Assembly: GCF_014202345.1 (NCBI RefSeq)
Contig: NZ_JACHGO010000003.1
Span: forward strand, 186,001 to 250,000
Length of the DNA: 64,000 nucleotides
Direction: 5' to 3'
From: Desulfovibrio intestinalis
GTDB lineage: Bacteria; Desulfobacterota; Desulfovibrionia; Desulfovibrionales; Desulfovibrionaceae
The notes under the pieces: model-generated
The model's input: the letters and a program-made list of their open reading frames with translations, nothing else
What the model was told of the DNA's origin: nothing
Databases searched by the model: none
Program-made: the position numbers and the translations under genes
Shown here: one piece after another, positions 24,433 to 34,065 of the stretch
How positions within the stretch are numbered: the stretch's first letter is position 1
Layout of the letters: every line of letters begins with the position of its first letter

Positions 24433-26769
24433 TTATTTCGCCTGTTGTTCTTCCGCGGAAGCAGGGGCAGGAGCGGAAGTCTGCGGGGCGTCGTTTGCGC
24501 CGCCGCCAACACCGCCAACAGCGGGAGCGCCTTCCGGTTGTGCTGCGGGCACAGGTTCGGCAGTAGAGTCTGCGGGGGCAACCTTGGCGGTATCGGCTGC
24601 TTCAGGCGCAGTATCTTCAACCTTGGGGGCCGCAGCGGGCGCAGCAGGAATCTTGCCGTGCTTCATGTCCATCTCTTCCATCATCTTGGCATCATAGGCA
24701 GCGGCTTCAGACGCAGCCTTTTCAAGCGCCGCTTCCACAGGCGAAAGCTGCTTGCCTGAATCCGGGCTGGAACCTTCAGAGGCAGGAGCCTGTGGGGCAG
24801 CCGCGTCCGGTGAAGCGTTTTCAGGCGAAGCGCTTTCGGGCGTAGCGCCGTCTTCGGCAGGTGCCGCAGGCGTTGTTGCTTCAGGCGCGGGAGTTTCAGC
24901 AGCAGGAAGTTCAGGCGCGGTGGCGGGCATCAGAATTTCTTCTATATGACGCAATTTGGCCTGCGGAACTGCCTTCAGTTGCGGGCCAAGCAGCAGGGTA
25001 CCCGGCTGGGCAAGCAGGATCACAATGACTGCGCAGATAAGCAACGCGCCGCCCATGCCGCCGTGGGCGCCTTTGCGTACCATGCGGGCCAGAAGTATTG
25101 CGGCGACAATGCATATGACGCCGAGAATGGGCAGGGCCTTGAGGCCGAGAACCATTTCACGCTGGTCGGCGGTGAGGGTGAATTTGAAGAAGCCCCCCAT
25201 CCAGTCCAGCGTGGGGCCAAAGCCCGCTGCGGCCAGAGCCATACCTGCATGCAGCAGGCAAAGCGCGGCGAAAATAAAGAACAGGCGGCCACCCAGGCCA
25301 GTGAGGCGCAAGAGCGCCTTGCCCAGCAGAGGGGCAGCAAGGCAGATAACGGTTAGAGACGCATTGACCGGGTCATAGGCCGTCAAGCTCAGTACGGCGG
25401 CCACGGCCACGCTTATCCACATAAAGGCGATGCCAGCCCTGTCCTTGCGTGAGGACGCGAGATCGCCGGGAGCGGTTCGCAGCACCCGTACCCACGAAAC
25501 ACAGGCAACAATGGCCAGCCAGGGCAGCAGGCCCGCAGCGGCTATGAGCAGGGGCAGCCACCAGTTGGTGCTGGGCCAGGGCCACAGCATGAGGCGTTCG
25601 CCCAGAAACTTCAAATATCCTTCGGGTTGCTGCCACAGCATGACGCCGCCAAGCCAGCAGGCCACCAGAAGAAGCAGCAGCACAAAACCCGTTACGCCAT
25701 CGAGACCCTGCGCCCGGCGGAAAGTACCGCGCCAGCCAAGAAAGAAAATGCTGGCTATCAGCGGCAGCATGATCTGGAAAAGACCGCCTGTGAGCCCGGC
25801 CAGAGCCGCCAGCACAAAACCAGCAGGCAGGCTTATCCAGGCATGGGGCTTTTGCCAGCCGTGGCAGAGCAGCGCCAGCGAAAAGAGGGTAAGGGCAGTG
25901 GCCAGACTTTCAGGCCCGGTAAAATGGGCCAGAGGAACAAAAAGCGGGGCGGAAAGAAGAATCATGCCGCCAGCCAGGGCTGCCTGCGAGTTGAGACCTG
26001 CCACGCGGGCAAGAGTCCACACGCCAAGAACGCAGAGTATTGCGCCCGCAAGGCCAGCGAGGGGGAAGAGCAGGTGCCCGAAGCTGGGACCAGCCATTTC
26101 AAGAAGGCACTGCATGCCCGCCAGATACCAGTGGTACACGGGCCAGTGGGCAAGCCCCGGAGCGGCGGGGGCCAGCCACAGTCCGCTCTGGCTCGTCTGG
26201 TTGAAAATAAGAATGCTTTCGGCTTCGCGCGGGCAGTACAGGCCATTGCCCATAAATGCGGGCCATGCCTGCGCCAGCAGTATCAGCAGTAAAAAGAACG
26301 GCCCTACGCGGCTGGCGGTTTCAAAAAATTTTTGCGCGGGATTGGGCTGTACAGCGGCGGCAGCAGTAGCGGGATCGGCAGCGGCGACACTTTCCTTGGC
26401 TGGTACGGATTTGCTAGCCCTGCCGCGCCACGATGAAAGCATGCCCCGGCCCTTGGGTTTTTCTTCATTCTGGCTGGTCGAAGCCTGGGCACTCGTTTGC
26501 CCGGCAATATGGCCAGCCGTTTGGGCAGAAGCAGAGTCGGGCACATAGCCCGCATTGTGGGCTTGGTGCGGATCCTGCGAGTCAGAGTGCGTTTCATGCG
26601 GGTCAGGCGAAGCCGTGCAGGAGCACAGCAGTTTTTCGCTTTGCTCCCCATCGGGCGCATGGGCCTGAGCGCCCTGCCCAGCCCCGTTGGAAGGGGCCTG
26701 GTCCACAGCATCCACAGTGTCCGTGCGGTTGTGCTGGTCGTCTTCAGGCTTGGTGGGGTTCTGGGTCAT
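24433..26769 (-). CDS. Large polytopic membrane protein, GT-C (ArnT/Pmt-like) glycosyltransferase family
   Basis: 778 residues. The first 140 are hydrophilic and charged (cytoplasmic tail, including RGMLSSWRGRASKSVPAKE). Residues about 150-610 contain some twelve hydrophobic helices; GNGLYCPREAESILIFNQTS after helix 1 holds the acidic luminal loop expected in GT-C enzymes, and VYHWYLAGMQCLLEM resembles the ArnT-type second loop. The last 150 residues are low-complexity Ala/Pro/Glu repeats. The ATG overlaps the TGA of the upstream lipoprotein gene. Likely transfers a sugar from a polyprenyl donor on the outer face of the inner membrane; the acceptor is unknown. Confidence 0.6.
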   Translation of the reverse strand: MTQNPTKPEDDQHNRTDTVDAVDQAPSNGAGQGAQAHAPDGEQSEKLLCSCTASPDPHETHSDSQDPHQAHNAGYVPDSASAQTAGHIAGQTSAQASTSQNEEKPKGRGMLSSWRGRASKSVPAKESVAAADPATAAAAVQPNPAQKFFETASRVGPFFLLLILLAQAWPAFMGNGLYCPREAESILIFNQTSQSGLWLAPAAPGLAHWPVYHWYLAGMQCLLEMAGPSFGHLLFPLAGLAGAILCVLGVWTLARVAGLNSQAALAGGMILLSAPLFVPLAHFTGPESLATALTLFSLALLCHGWQKPHAWISLPAGFVLAALAGLTGGLFQIMLPLIASIFFLGWRGTFRRAQGLDGVTGFVLLLLLVACWLGGVMLWQQPEGYLKFLGERLMLWPWPSTNWWLPLLIAAAGLLPWLAIVACVSWVRVLRTAPGDLASSRKDRAGIAFMWISVAVAAVLSLTAYDPVNASLTVICLAAPLLGKALLRLTGLGGRLFFIFAALCLLHAGMALAAAGFGPTLDWMGGFFKFTLTADQREMVLGLKALPILGVICIVAAILLARMVRKGAHGGMGGALLICAVIVILLAQPGTLLLGPQLKAVPQAKLRHIEEILMPATAPELPAAETPAPEATTPAAPAEDGATPESASPENASPDAAAPQAPASEGSSPDSGKQLSPVEAALEKAASEAAAYDAKMMEEMDMKHGKIPAAPAAAPKVEDTAPEAADTAKVAPADSTAEPVPAAQPEGAPAVGGVGGGANDAPQTSAPAPASAEEQQAK

Positions 26770-29042
26770 TGGTACGCTCCTTCAGAAGTTGCCGCCTGTC
26801 CCACGAGCAGCACATGCCGGGACTGGCGGGCGTCAAGGTCAAGTTCCACAGTACGCCCTTGCACGGGCAGGTTCTGGCCTTTCAGGATATCTCTGGCTCC
26901 ACGCGCCGGGGCTGGCAGGGCGCAGGCAAGCCGCTGGCTTTTGTTTGAAAAATTGGCAGCCAGCAACCAGTAGCCGCCGCCGGGCAAGGTGCTCAGCACA
27001 CCCACGCAGCCGGATGGGCCGGAATAAATATTTACAACACGCCCCCCCGCCAGACCAGCATCCCGCCGGGCCCGCAAAAGTGCGGCCAGTTCGTGAACAA
27101 AACTCTGCTTGTCGGCCCATTGCCTGTCCAAAGCGCCAAAAGCCAGCGGCGCAGGAGGTACACCCCCGGTAACGCCCAGGCGCTCATCCCACAGGGGTAC
27201 GCTGCCCATACTGCCCGGCATGCCCGCTGGGGGTTGCGGCAGGTTGAGCGCGCCTGTCATGTCCTGCGGGCTGACAAAGGTCAGGCCGGGAAGCCCCACA
27301 CGAAACGAGAGCAGCAGCAAAACTGTCTGCCGCATGGCCGCCGCATGTTCAGGCCGGGCAGCGGATGTGGAATCCAGCCCCAGGGTCAGAGCTGCAAGCC
27401 CCGCCTGCGTGCTCCACAGCGTGGTATCTTCTGGCGATGCCTTGGCCAGCTGCTGCGCCCGGCGTATCATGTCCCGCCCCTGCGGCAGATCCAGCAGGGG
27501 CCGCCAATCCACGCCTTGTACGTCCTTCTGCCCGCGCGCCAGGCGGCTGTGGTCGACGCCTTGCTCCAGTGAGGCGCGCAAAAGCCGGGTCAGGGGTGTG
27601 GCGTCGCCGCTCAGCAGGGCGTAAGCCGTGGCGGGTTCGGTAATCGTATCACGCGTAAAATCTATTGCTGTATCGAGCACCGCTCTGGTCAGGGATGGCG
27701 GCAGCGCGTCATCCTGCATGGCCCAACCGCCATAACGGTGAATTTCGCGTGCAAGGGCATCCAGAGCTTCCAGACCGGGCGTCAGTTCCGCCAGGGCTGA
27801 CGCCTCGGCATGACGGCCCGCCGGAGCCGGATTTTTTGTCAGATCTTTTGCCAGATCTTTTGTTTGGCCGCCTGTCTGGCCTGGGGCCGCGCTTCCAGTT
27901 TGGGCTGGCACATCCAGCCCCATGAGGGCTTCCAGGCGCAGGCCAGCCAGAGTTTGTTGCTGCAAACCGGTATGGCGGATAACCGCTGCGGAAAATATAC
28001 GCCGGGTCTGCCCCGAAGGGTCCTGCCACAACAGCACGGGGCGCAGGGCGTGGCCGCTGTAGCGGTATACCCAGCGCCGGGTCTGGCCGTCAGCGCCGCG
28101 CACTTCACCCGTGACCGCCCAGCCGCCGGGAGTCGCCCAAGGTAGGGTGTCCCGGCTGAGCGTCGGAGGCAAAAGTCCGCGTTGCACAAGGGTTTGTACC
28201 GCCTGTGGGCGCAGGGGCAGGCAATCCCATTCATCACCGGTGACTGGCAGCGCGTCCCAATCTTTTTGCGGCACAGCCATCATTGCATAAAGACCGTCAA
28301 AACGCGAGGCATGACGCGCCTGTAGAATAAAGTCCGGCCCAAGGCCCGTGGCAGCGGGCGGCAATTCGCCGCCCATCTGGATATTCTGTTTTTCCAGGCG
28401 GGCGGCTGTTTTTTCAAAGTCTTCTTCTGTGCCCAAAGCCGGGTCCAGACGCAGGGCCGTCACGTTGACACCGCCGGGGGTAGACATTTTGTGGCTGGCC
28501 CAGATGTCGCCTTTTTCGCCTGTGGGGGCGACAAACAACCCGTTCAGGCCCGCCTGACCAAGAGATTCCGGCAGGCCCGACAAGCCGAGCGCCTTCCAGA
28601 AAGGCTGGCCTGATATGACCGTATGCGGATTCACATCCAGCCACGCCGGAGCGGCGGAGAGCAACAAGGGCACACGCCGGGCCGCAGCGCTGTTGCGCCA
28701 GATAAGTTCTGTGCCGGAGACCTGGGCGGTCAGCTCCTGTGTGGAGCCAAGCATGGACTGGCGTTCAAGCCATTGCAGGTAGCCCGGGTCAGCGCGTGGC
28801 AAAACGCCGTTTTTTGCGGACGCCGCCGAAGCTGCGCCAGAGCCATGCCGTGCCGCGCCTTGCTGCCGTGGCGTGCAGGCGCAAAGCAGAAAAGCCAGCA
28901 GCACGCAGAAAAAGAGCGGCACAAAGCGCGAAGCCGGATGTGATGCCGCATAAAAAGACCGGAATGCTCCGGCATGCTGTGCTGGCTGCACTTGCCGTGA
29001 GGTCAGGACTTGGCCTCTTCCTCTGCCTTGGCCGTATTCCAC
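26766..29042 (-). CDS. Lipoprotein with a GH13 (trehalose synthase-like) fold, probably catalytically dead
   Basis: 758 residues from GTG 29042 (AAGGA upstream, inside the mazG end). A hydrophobic stretch ending in LLCAC around residue 55 is a lipobox. The body follows alpha-amylase family order: SGLPESLGQAGLNGLFVAP, then GELPPAATGLGPDFILQARH where a DxxxNH region would be, a Pro/Ala-rich insert, DHSRLARG in place of NHDEL, and a C-terminal beta domain (GVLSTLPGGGYWLLAANFSN). None of the usual Asp/Glu/Asp catalytic residues is where I would expect it, so it may bind glycan rather than cleave it. Coupled by ATGA to the membrane protein downstream. Confidence 0.6.
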   Translation of the reverse strand: MEYGQGRGRGQVLTSRQVQPAQHAGAFRSFYAASHPASRFVPLFFCVLLAFLLCACTPRQQGAARHGSGAASAASAKNGVLPRADPGYLQWLERQSMLGSTQELTAQVSGTELIWRNSAAARRVPLLLSAAPAWLDVNPHTVISGQPFWKALGLSGLPESLGQAGLNGLFVAPTGEKGDIWASHKMSTPGGVNVTALRLDPALGTEEDFEKTAARLEKQNIQMGGELPPAATGLGPDFILQARHASRFDGLYAMMAVPQKDWDALPVTGDEWDCLPLRPQAVQTLVQRGLLPPTLSRDTLPWATPGGWAVTGEVRGADGQTRRWVYRYSGHALRPVLLWQDPSGQTRRIFSAAVIRHTGLQQQTLAGLRLEALMGLDVPAQTGSAAPGQTGGQTKDLAKDLTKNPAPAGRHAEASALAELTPGLEALDALAREIHRYGGWAMQDDALPPSLTRAVLDTAIDFTRDTITEPATAYALLSGDATPLTRLLRASLEQGVDHSRLARGQKDVQGVDWRPLLDLPQGRDMIRRAQQLAKASPEDTTLWSTQAGLAALTLGLDSTSAARPEHAAAMRQTVLLLLSFRVGLPGLTFVSPQDMTGALNLPQPPAGMPGSMGSVPLWDERLGVTGGVPPAPLAFGALDRQWADKQSFVHELAALLRARRDAGLAGGRVVNIYSGPSGCVGVLSTLPGGGYWLLAANFSNKSQRLACALPAPARGARDILKGQNLPVQGRTVELDLDARQSRHVLLVGQAATSEGAYQ

Positions 29043-29800
29043 AGTTCGTCCTTTTCGTCGAGGCTCAAAGCTGCAAAGTCCTGTCCCTGCTGACGGGCCA
29101 GTTCTTCCATTCTGGCAAAGCGCTTCAAAAAGCGGCGGGTAGCGAGATCAAGGGCTTCGCTGGCTTTGATGCCCTTGCGGCGTCCCAGTTCGGTAATGCT
29201 GAAAAGCAGGTCGCCCAGTTCGTGCTTTTGGGCTTCGGCATCGTTGTTGGCCGAGGCGTCCAGCCATTCCAGCCATTCGGCTTCGACTTGCTGTTCCACT
29301 TCTTCATCCTCCGGCCAGGTGAACCCAACGCGGGCCGCTTTGGAATGGATGCGGTAGGCCTTGAGCAGCGGAGGCAGGCTTTCGGGCAGGCTGTCGTACA
29401 GTCCCTTGGGCTTGCCGTCTTCGTCAGCATGTTCGGCCCGTTTGATTTTTTCCCAGGCCTTGAGCTGTTCGTCCAGACTGTCAAATACCGTATCGCCAAA
29501 GACATGCGGGTGGCGGCGGATCATCTTGGCCTTGTTGTTATTGAGGGCGTCGGCAAAGGTGAACTGCCCATCTTTTTCATACAGACGGGCCACAAAAAGC
29601 AGCAGAAAAGCCACATCGCCGAGTTCTTCGCGGATATCGGCCACATTGCCGGAGCGGATGGCGCTGACCAGCTCATGACTTTCTTCAATCACATAGTCGG
29701 CCAGGGTCTGGGCTGTCTGCTCTTTATCCCAGGGGCAGCCTTCGGGGCTGGTGAGTTTGTCAATGATACCCTGCAACTCTTCAACTGCGTTCTTTTCCAT
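29003..29800 (-). CDS. mazG: Nucleoside triphosphate pyrophosphohydrolase MazG
   Basis: 265 residues, two MazG domains in tandem as in E. coli. The first has CPWDKEQTAQTLADYVIEES and ELGDVAFLLLFVARL; the second, ELGDLLFSITELGRRKGI. The EExxE and ExxD metal-binding helices are present. It hydrolyses NTPs to NMP and PPi as a house-cleaning or alarmone-control enzyme. It follows cvpA by 36 bp and overlaps the lipoprotein gene by 40 bp. Confidence 0.93.
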   Translation of the reverse strand: MEKNAVEELQGIIDKLTSPEGCPWDKEQTAQTLADYVIEESHELVSAIRSGNVADIREELGDVAFLLLFVARLYEKDGQFTFADALNNNKAKMIRRHPHVFGDTVFDSLDEQLKAWEKIKRAEHADEDGKPKGLYDSLPESLPPLLKAYRIHSKAARVGFTWPEDEEVEQQVEAEWLEWLDASANNDAEAQKHELGDLLFSITELGRRKGIKASEALDLATRRFLKRFARMEELARQQGQDFAALSLDEKDELWNTAKAEEEAKS

Positions 29801-29836
29801 AAAATCTACGCTTCCTTGCCAGTTACGAATGCGATG

Positions 29837-30325
29837 TTAAAGCCCCAGGCGCGATACCAGGTCAGGCGGCAGCCAGCCCCGAACCTGCGCCGTAAGAGCG
29901 GTAAAGTAGGGCAGCACGCGGCTGTGCTGCATAAAGGCCGCATGGGAGAAAAATTTTTGCAGCACAATCATGCCCAGAGACCACAGAAGCGCCCCCTTGG
30001 CAAGCCCCAGCGCGGCTCCGGCCATTCTGTCAGCCCAGCTGACGAAAGAAAATGAAAGAATTTTTTGCAGCAGGCGGGCCAGCAGGGCCACCGCAATAAG
30101 TACGCCCAGAAAAACCAGAACATAAGCCGCAATGGTACGCCAGCCCGGGTCAGTAATAAAGGCCAGGTGGGGCGAAAGCATGTCGTGATAGTTGTGGGCC
30201 ACCCAAAAGCCGCCCAAAAGGGACACTATGCCCGCTACCTCGCCCACAAAGCCGTTTATGTAGCCCCGCCCGGCAAAGAATGCCAGCGTCAGAACGACAA
30301 TAAGGTCAAAAATATCCTGGCCCAT
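29837..30325 (-). CDS. CvpA family membrane protein
   Basis: 162 residues from ATG 30325 (GGGAGAGC upstream; the longer frame to 30526 has no start signal). Four hydrophobic helices, with DIFDLIVVLTLAFFAGRGYI near the start and WADRMAGAALGLAKGALLWS, the conserved glycine-rich CvpA element, before the last helix. CvpA proteins are inner-membrane proteins linked to colicin V production and envelope homeostasis; the molecular role is not settled. It shares a divergent promoter region with mobA and heads the cvpA-mazG-lipoprotein-glycosyltransferase run. Confidence 0.85.
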   Translation of the reverse strand: MGQDIFDLIVVLTLAFFAGRGYINGFVGEVAGIVSLLGGFWVAHNYHDMLSPHLAFITDPGWRTIAAYVLVFLGVLIAVALLARLLQKILSFSFVSWADRMAGAALGLAKGALLWSLGMIVLQKFFSHAAFMQHSRVLPYFTALTAQVRGWLPPDLVSRLGL

Positions 30326-30668
30326 GCTCTCTCCCTGAAACGTGTCCTTTGCCGCGTCAGTCACGGCGTCCCCCCGCAGACGGCAGCGCAAGGCAGCATA
30401 GCAAATGCATGGGCGCTGCACAATGTGTCCGGCAGAGGCGTGCATCTGCAGAAAATATTGGTAATATGAATAGTTGCTGAAAGTGTTACGGTTCTGCGCA
30501 ATGAGAAAATCTGTTTCCCATTGCATTCCTGTTTTGACATGAACAGCACAGCGGCTACATTATAAGAGTGCGCGAAGAATACGCGAAGGATGTGTGATTG
30601 TGCGATGGGCTCAGCCCGTGTGTGCAAGGCGTAGACGGGACGGATCACAGCTAGGGGGGAGAACGGGC

Positions 30669-31343
30669 ATGAATCTAAACGAGGGCCGGGGTCCGGTAGC
30701 CGGGGTGGTGCTTGCGGGTGGGCTTTCCAGCCGTATGGGCAAGGACAAGGCCCTGCTGCGCTTGCTGCCACTGACAACCGCAGCGGCGGCAGAACCTCTT
30801 GAAGAAAGCGCCGATGGCAGCATGCTGGCCCGTGCCCATTCTCTGTTGCTTTCCCTTTTGCCCGTCTGTTTTGTTTCCTGCCGCGTGGATGCTCCACGTC
30901 AGGGGTATGAGTGTGTTTTTGACGCCGTGCAGGGGGTTGGCCCCACGGCGGGGTTGCATGCGGCTTTGTGCCGGGCTGAAGAACTCGGCTATGCGGCCGT
31001 TCTGGCGCTTTCCTGCGATCTGCCATTTATGGACACGTCCACCTTGCGCAGGCTGCTTGCGGCCAGAAGCCAGGCTCCGGTCACGAGTCTGGTGACAGCG
31101 TATCGTGAGCGGCTTACAGGCCGTGTGCAGGCCCTGACCGCGATTTACGAGGTAGCCGCCCTGCCGTATTTTTCAGACGCTCTGGCGCAGGGGCAACGGA
31201 GGCTCGCCAGTGTCGTGCCGCGGGAATTTCAGAGTTTTTTGGACTACGAACCCGAAGAGTCTGGTCCTTTTTTCAACTGTAATACTCCTGAAGATCTGGC
31301 CTCGGCTCAAGCCATGCTGGAACATAAAATACACGGTTTTTAG
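30669..31343 (+). CDS. mobA: Molybdenum cofactor guanylyltransferase
   Basis: 224 residues from ATG 30669, after GGGGGGAGAACGGGC. The nucleotide-binding loop VVLAGGLSSRMGKDKALL is a textbook MobA motif, followed by DAVQGVGPTAGLHAAL and LALSCDLPFMDTSTL. A run of non-conserved Ala-rich sequence (TTAAAAEPLEESADG) is inserted after the loop. It attaches GMP to molybdopterin, forming the bis-MGD cofactor that FdhA (38223) requires; the FmdE-MoeA fusion 230 bp downstream acts in the same pathway. Confidence 0.92.
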   Translation: MNLNEGRGPVAGVVLAGGLSSRMGKDKALLRLLPLTTAAAAEPLEESADGSMLARAHSLLLSLLPVCFVSCRVDAPRQGYECVFDAVQGVGPTAGLHAALCRAEELGYAAVLALSCDLPFMDTSTLRRLLAARSQAPVTSLVTAYRERLTGRVQALTAIYEVAALPYFSDALAQGQRRLASVVPREFQSFLDYEPEESGPFFNCNTPEDLASAQAMLEHKIHGF

Positions 31344-31569
31344 AAAAAGAGTGATTTTCGTAGCAATGGCTGGCTGTTAAGCCAGAAAATTGTTTTGCGC
31401 CGTAAATAGCGGGCCAGGCGAAAAGCCTTGGCATCTGCCCTCGAGGGGATATCCGGCCATGTTGGATAAATGTAGTTCACAGGTAGCAATAAAGAGCAAA
31501 TTGACTTAAATAAGTGTGAAACACAGCCCCCATCTGTCTGAATAAGGGCAGCATTATCTGGAGAAGAGC

Positions 31570-33249
31570 ATGAATATTGGCTCCTATACTTTTGATGAAT
31601 TTCGCCAGTTGGCGGAGAATTTTCACGGCTATGCGGCTCCCGGCCTGCTTGTGGGCGGGTATATGGTGGAGCTGGCCAAAAAACATCTGCCCGAAGGCAC
31701 GCTTTTCGAAGCCGTGGTGGAATCAGGCAAGTGCCTGCCTGACGCGGTGCAACTTTTGACGTTGTGCAGCATTGGCAACGGGTGGATGAAGATACACAAT
31801 CTGGGCCGTTATGCCGTGTCTCTCTTCGACAAATATACCGGTGAAGGCGTGCGCGTGAGCATTGACCCGGTGAAGATGGCCGCCTACCCGGAAATAGAAG
31901 GGTGGTTTTTTAAGAAAAAACCCAAAAAAGATCAGGATGTGCCGCGGCTTGAGGCCGAAATAGAGCAGGCTGGCGACACCATATGCAAGGTTGAACCAAT
32001 AACGGTGAAGCACCGTTTCATCGGGCACAAGCACATGACGCGCATTGTCTGCTGTCCTGTGTGCGGTGAGGCCTATCCGGTTGAAGATGGTCCCGTATGC
32101 CGTGGCTGCCAGGGCGAAGCTCCCTATGTGGTAGCCCGGCGCGAAATCAGGGCAACTGAACGTCATGAAGCCGCTACGGGTGTGCGCGTCGTGCCAGTGG
32201 AAGAAGCTGTGGGAAAAACCGTGGCGCACGACATGACCCGCATAGAGCCTGGGCAGTTCAAAGGGCCGGAATTCAAGGCCGGGCAGCGTATCAGCGTGGG
32301 CGATATCTGCCGTCTGCAACAGATGGGGCGTTTTCATGTGGCTGTCACTGACAGCCCTGCCGAAGATGGGGCTGCTTTCCTTGCCGCTGGCGATAGCGAT
32401 CTGGTGCATGAAAATGAAGCCGCTGAAATTTTTGCCCGGCGCATGGCGGGCGAGGGCGTGGCCTACTCCCTGCCGCCCCGCGAGGGCAAGGTGGAATTTA
32501 CCGCCGCAAGGGACGGCCTCTTTAGCGTGGATGTGGAACGCATGCGCCAGTTTAACCTTGTGCCTGAAATAATGGTGGCTTCCCGGCAGGACGCCACCCT
32601 GGTCAAGCAGGATGGCCCTCTGGCTGGCACGCGCGCCATTCCGCTCTTTATCACGCGCGAGCGGCTCGCGCAGGCTCTTGAGGTTCTGGAAGGCGGGCCG
32701 CTTTTCAGCGTGCTGCCCCTGCGCAAGGCGCAAGTGGGTATTCTGGTGACCGGGACGGAAGTTTTTCAGGGCATCATTGAAGACAAGTTTATTCCTGTCA
32801 TAACGGCAAAGGTCACCATGCTGGGATGCAGCGTGGCAAAGACGGACATTGTCCCCGATGACAGGGCGCTGATGGCCAAGGCTGTGGCTGACATGCGTGA
32901 GGCCGGGGTTGACCTGCTGGTCACCACGGGCGGTCTTTCGGTTGATCCCGACGATGTAACCCGTCAGGCGCTCGTTGACGCCGGGCTGACCGACGTACTG
33001 CACGGCGTGCCCGTGCTGCCGGGAACCATGAGCCTTATGGGGCGCATACCCGGTTCTGGCGGCGACATGCAGGTGCTTGGCGTGCCCGCCTGCGCGCTTT
33101 ACTTCAAGACAACCTTTCTGGATCTGGTGTTGCCGCGCCTGTTGGCCAGCCGGGAAATCACCCGCGCGGAACTCGCCCGTCTGGGCGAGGGGGGCTACTG
33201 CCTTGCCTGCCATACCTGCACATGGCCAAAGTGCTGGTACGGCAAATAG
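31570..33249 (+). CDS. FmdE-zinc ribbon-MoeA-like fusion, molybdopterin pathway
   Basis: 559 residues. Residues 1-140 are an FmdE domain (FHGYAAPGLLVGGYMVELA and GKCLPDAVQLLTLCSIGNG, with the conserved His and Cys). A zinc ribbon follows (CCPVCGEAYPVEDGPVCRGC, about 156-177). From about 195 the protein resembles the MoeA/MogA fold: PVEEAVGKTVAHDMTRI, then ILVTGTEVFQGIIEDKFIPV, and LLVTTGGLSVDPDDVTRQAL with the GGxS...DD element. The tail CLACHTCTWPKCW is cysteine rich. Likely handles metal insertion or delivery for a molybdenum or tungsten enzyme such as the formate dehydrogenase here. GGAGAAGAGC precedes the ATG. Confidence 0.88.
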   Translation: MNIGSYTFDEFRQLAENFHGYAAPGLLVGGYMVELAKKHLPEGTLFEAVVESGKCLPDAVQLLTLCSIGNGWMKIHNLGRYAVSLFDKYTGEGVRVSIDPVKMAAYPEIEGWFFKKKPKKDQDVPRLEAEIEQAGDTICKVEPITVKHRFIGHKHMTRIVCCPVCGEAYPVEDGPVCRGCQGEAPYVVARREIRATERHEAATGVRVVPVEEAVGKTVAHDMTRIEPGQFKGPEFKAGQRISVGDICRLQQMGRFHVAVTDSPAEDGAAFLAAGDSDLVHENEAAEIFARRMAGEGVAYSLPPREGKVEFTAARDGLFSVDVERMRQFNLVPEIMVASRQDATLVKQDGPLAGTRAIPLFITRERLAQALEVLEGGPLFSVLPLRKAQVGILVTGTEVFQGIIEDKFIPVITAKVTMLGCSVAKTDIVPDDRALMAKAVADMREAGVDLLVTTGGLSVDPDDVTRQALVDAGLTDVLHGVPVLPGTMSLMGRIPGSGGDMQVLGVPACALYFKTTFLDLVLPRLLASREITRAELARLGEGGYCLACHTCTWPKCWYGK

Positions 33250-33473
33250 AGCATTTTGGTTTTGGTAGCGTTTACATGCTCAAGGGGCTGTTTATAAGGG
33301 AACGCTGATTTATTCCGTTTGGCTGCGTTGCTTCACTTTTTTAAAACAGTCGAGGACGGAAGAGTCTACTCCTGCTTCAAAGAAAAGATCGCGCCTTGCC
33401 AAACGAAATAACTGTGCGTTTCCAGGAAGCTCTTTAATCAGTGCTTCCCCAGATAAATGATTTAGCGCCAAGC

Positions 33474-33539
33474 CAACAGGCCGTTTTTACGGGAAAAGTG
33501 TGCTTTCGCGTATACTTTTTTCGTAAAAACGGCCTGTTG
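33474..33539. repeat. Long inverted repeat with perfect 18 bp arms
   Basis: Arms 33474-33491 and 33522-33539 pair perfectly (CAACAGGCCGTTTTTACG and its complement) and enclose 30 bases that themselves partly pair (AAAAGTGTGC against GTATACTTTT). No T-tract follows, so a simple terminator is doubtful. Core AACAGGCCGT recurs at 37801-37810. Confidence 0.6.
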
Positions 33540-33805
33540 ACGCAAGCCAGTTGGACAAAAGATTTTTTTAGAAACAGCTTCAGGCTGTGGGCGAAAGTGC
33601 CGTAGCCACAGCGCGGCGTGGATTCTGCCGAGAGTTGCATTTATCGGCAGAATGACAACTTTGAAATATTGAATATTTTAAGGGCAGTCTGCTCAGGGTA
33701 AGCTGATATCAAGGTAAAGTTGTTGAATTAAAGTATATTTTTACCAACCTTGGACATTGAATAAGCGCAGTACAGGCTTTTCATAGCAAATAAATAAAAA
33801 ATAGA

Positions 33806-33844
33806 GGTAGCCACAAAAAATGCTGGCTACCCTTAATTTTTTTG
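33806..33844 (+). terminator. Intrinsic terminator
   Basis: GGTAGCCA pairs with TGGCTACC around a 10-base loop, and CTTAATTTTTTT follows. It lies 560 bp after the FmdE-MoeA stop with no gene between, so the upstream transcript is long or a small RNA ends here. Confidence 0.75.
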
Positions 33845-34065
33845 TTTAAGAGGCTGTATCAGGCATCGTCGTTGGCACAAATAGTGTGTTTTTCTAGTTC
33901 TCCCTGTTTGGGAGTCTATGATACACAAGGTTTTGCCTATTGGGCTGGTGCACGTGCATTGTATTTTTTTACTGATCCGTATAATATAATGACCACATCT
34001 TTACGGATTTAAGGTCGGATTTGTCCGGCCCTGGTGGGTATGAATACTAGGGATTTTAGTGGTGT

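Larger units (their letters stand above)
33250..34065. other. 816 bp intergenic region with two strong hairpins
   Basis: No supported gene. It contains the long hairpin at 33474-33539 and the terminator at 33806-33844, described separately. The remainder is AT rich. Confidence 0.5.

Noticed and set aside
31723..33213. 496-codon minus-strand frame
   Set aside because: Lies entirely inside the FmdE-MoeA gene on the opposite strand; composition artefact.
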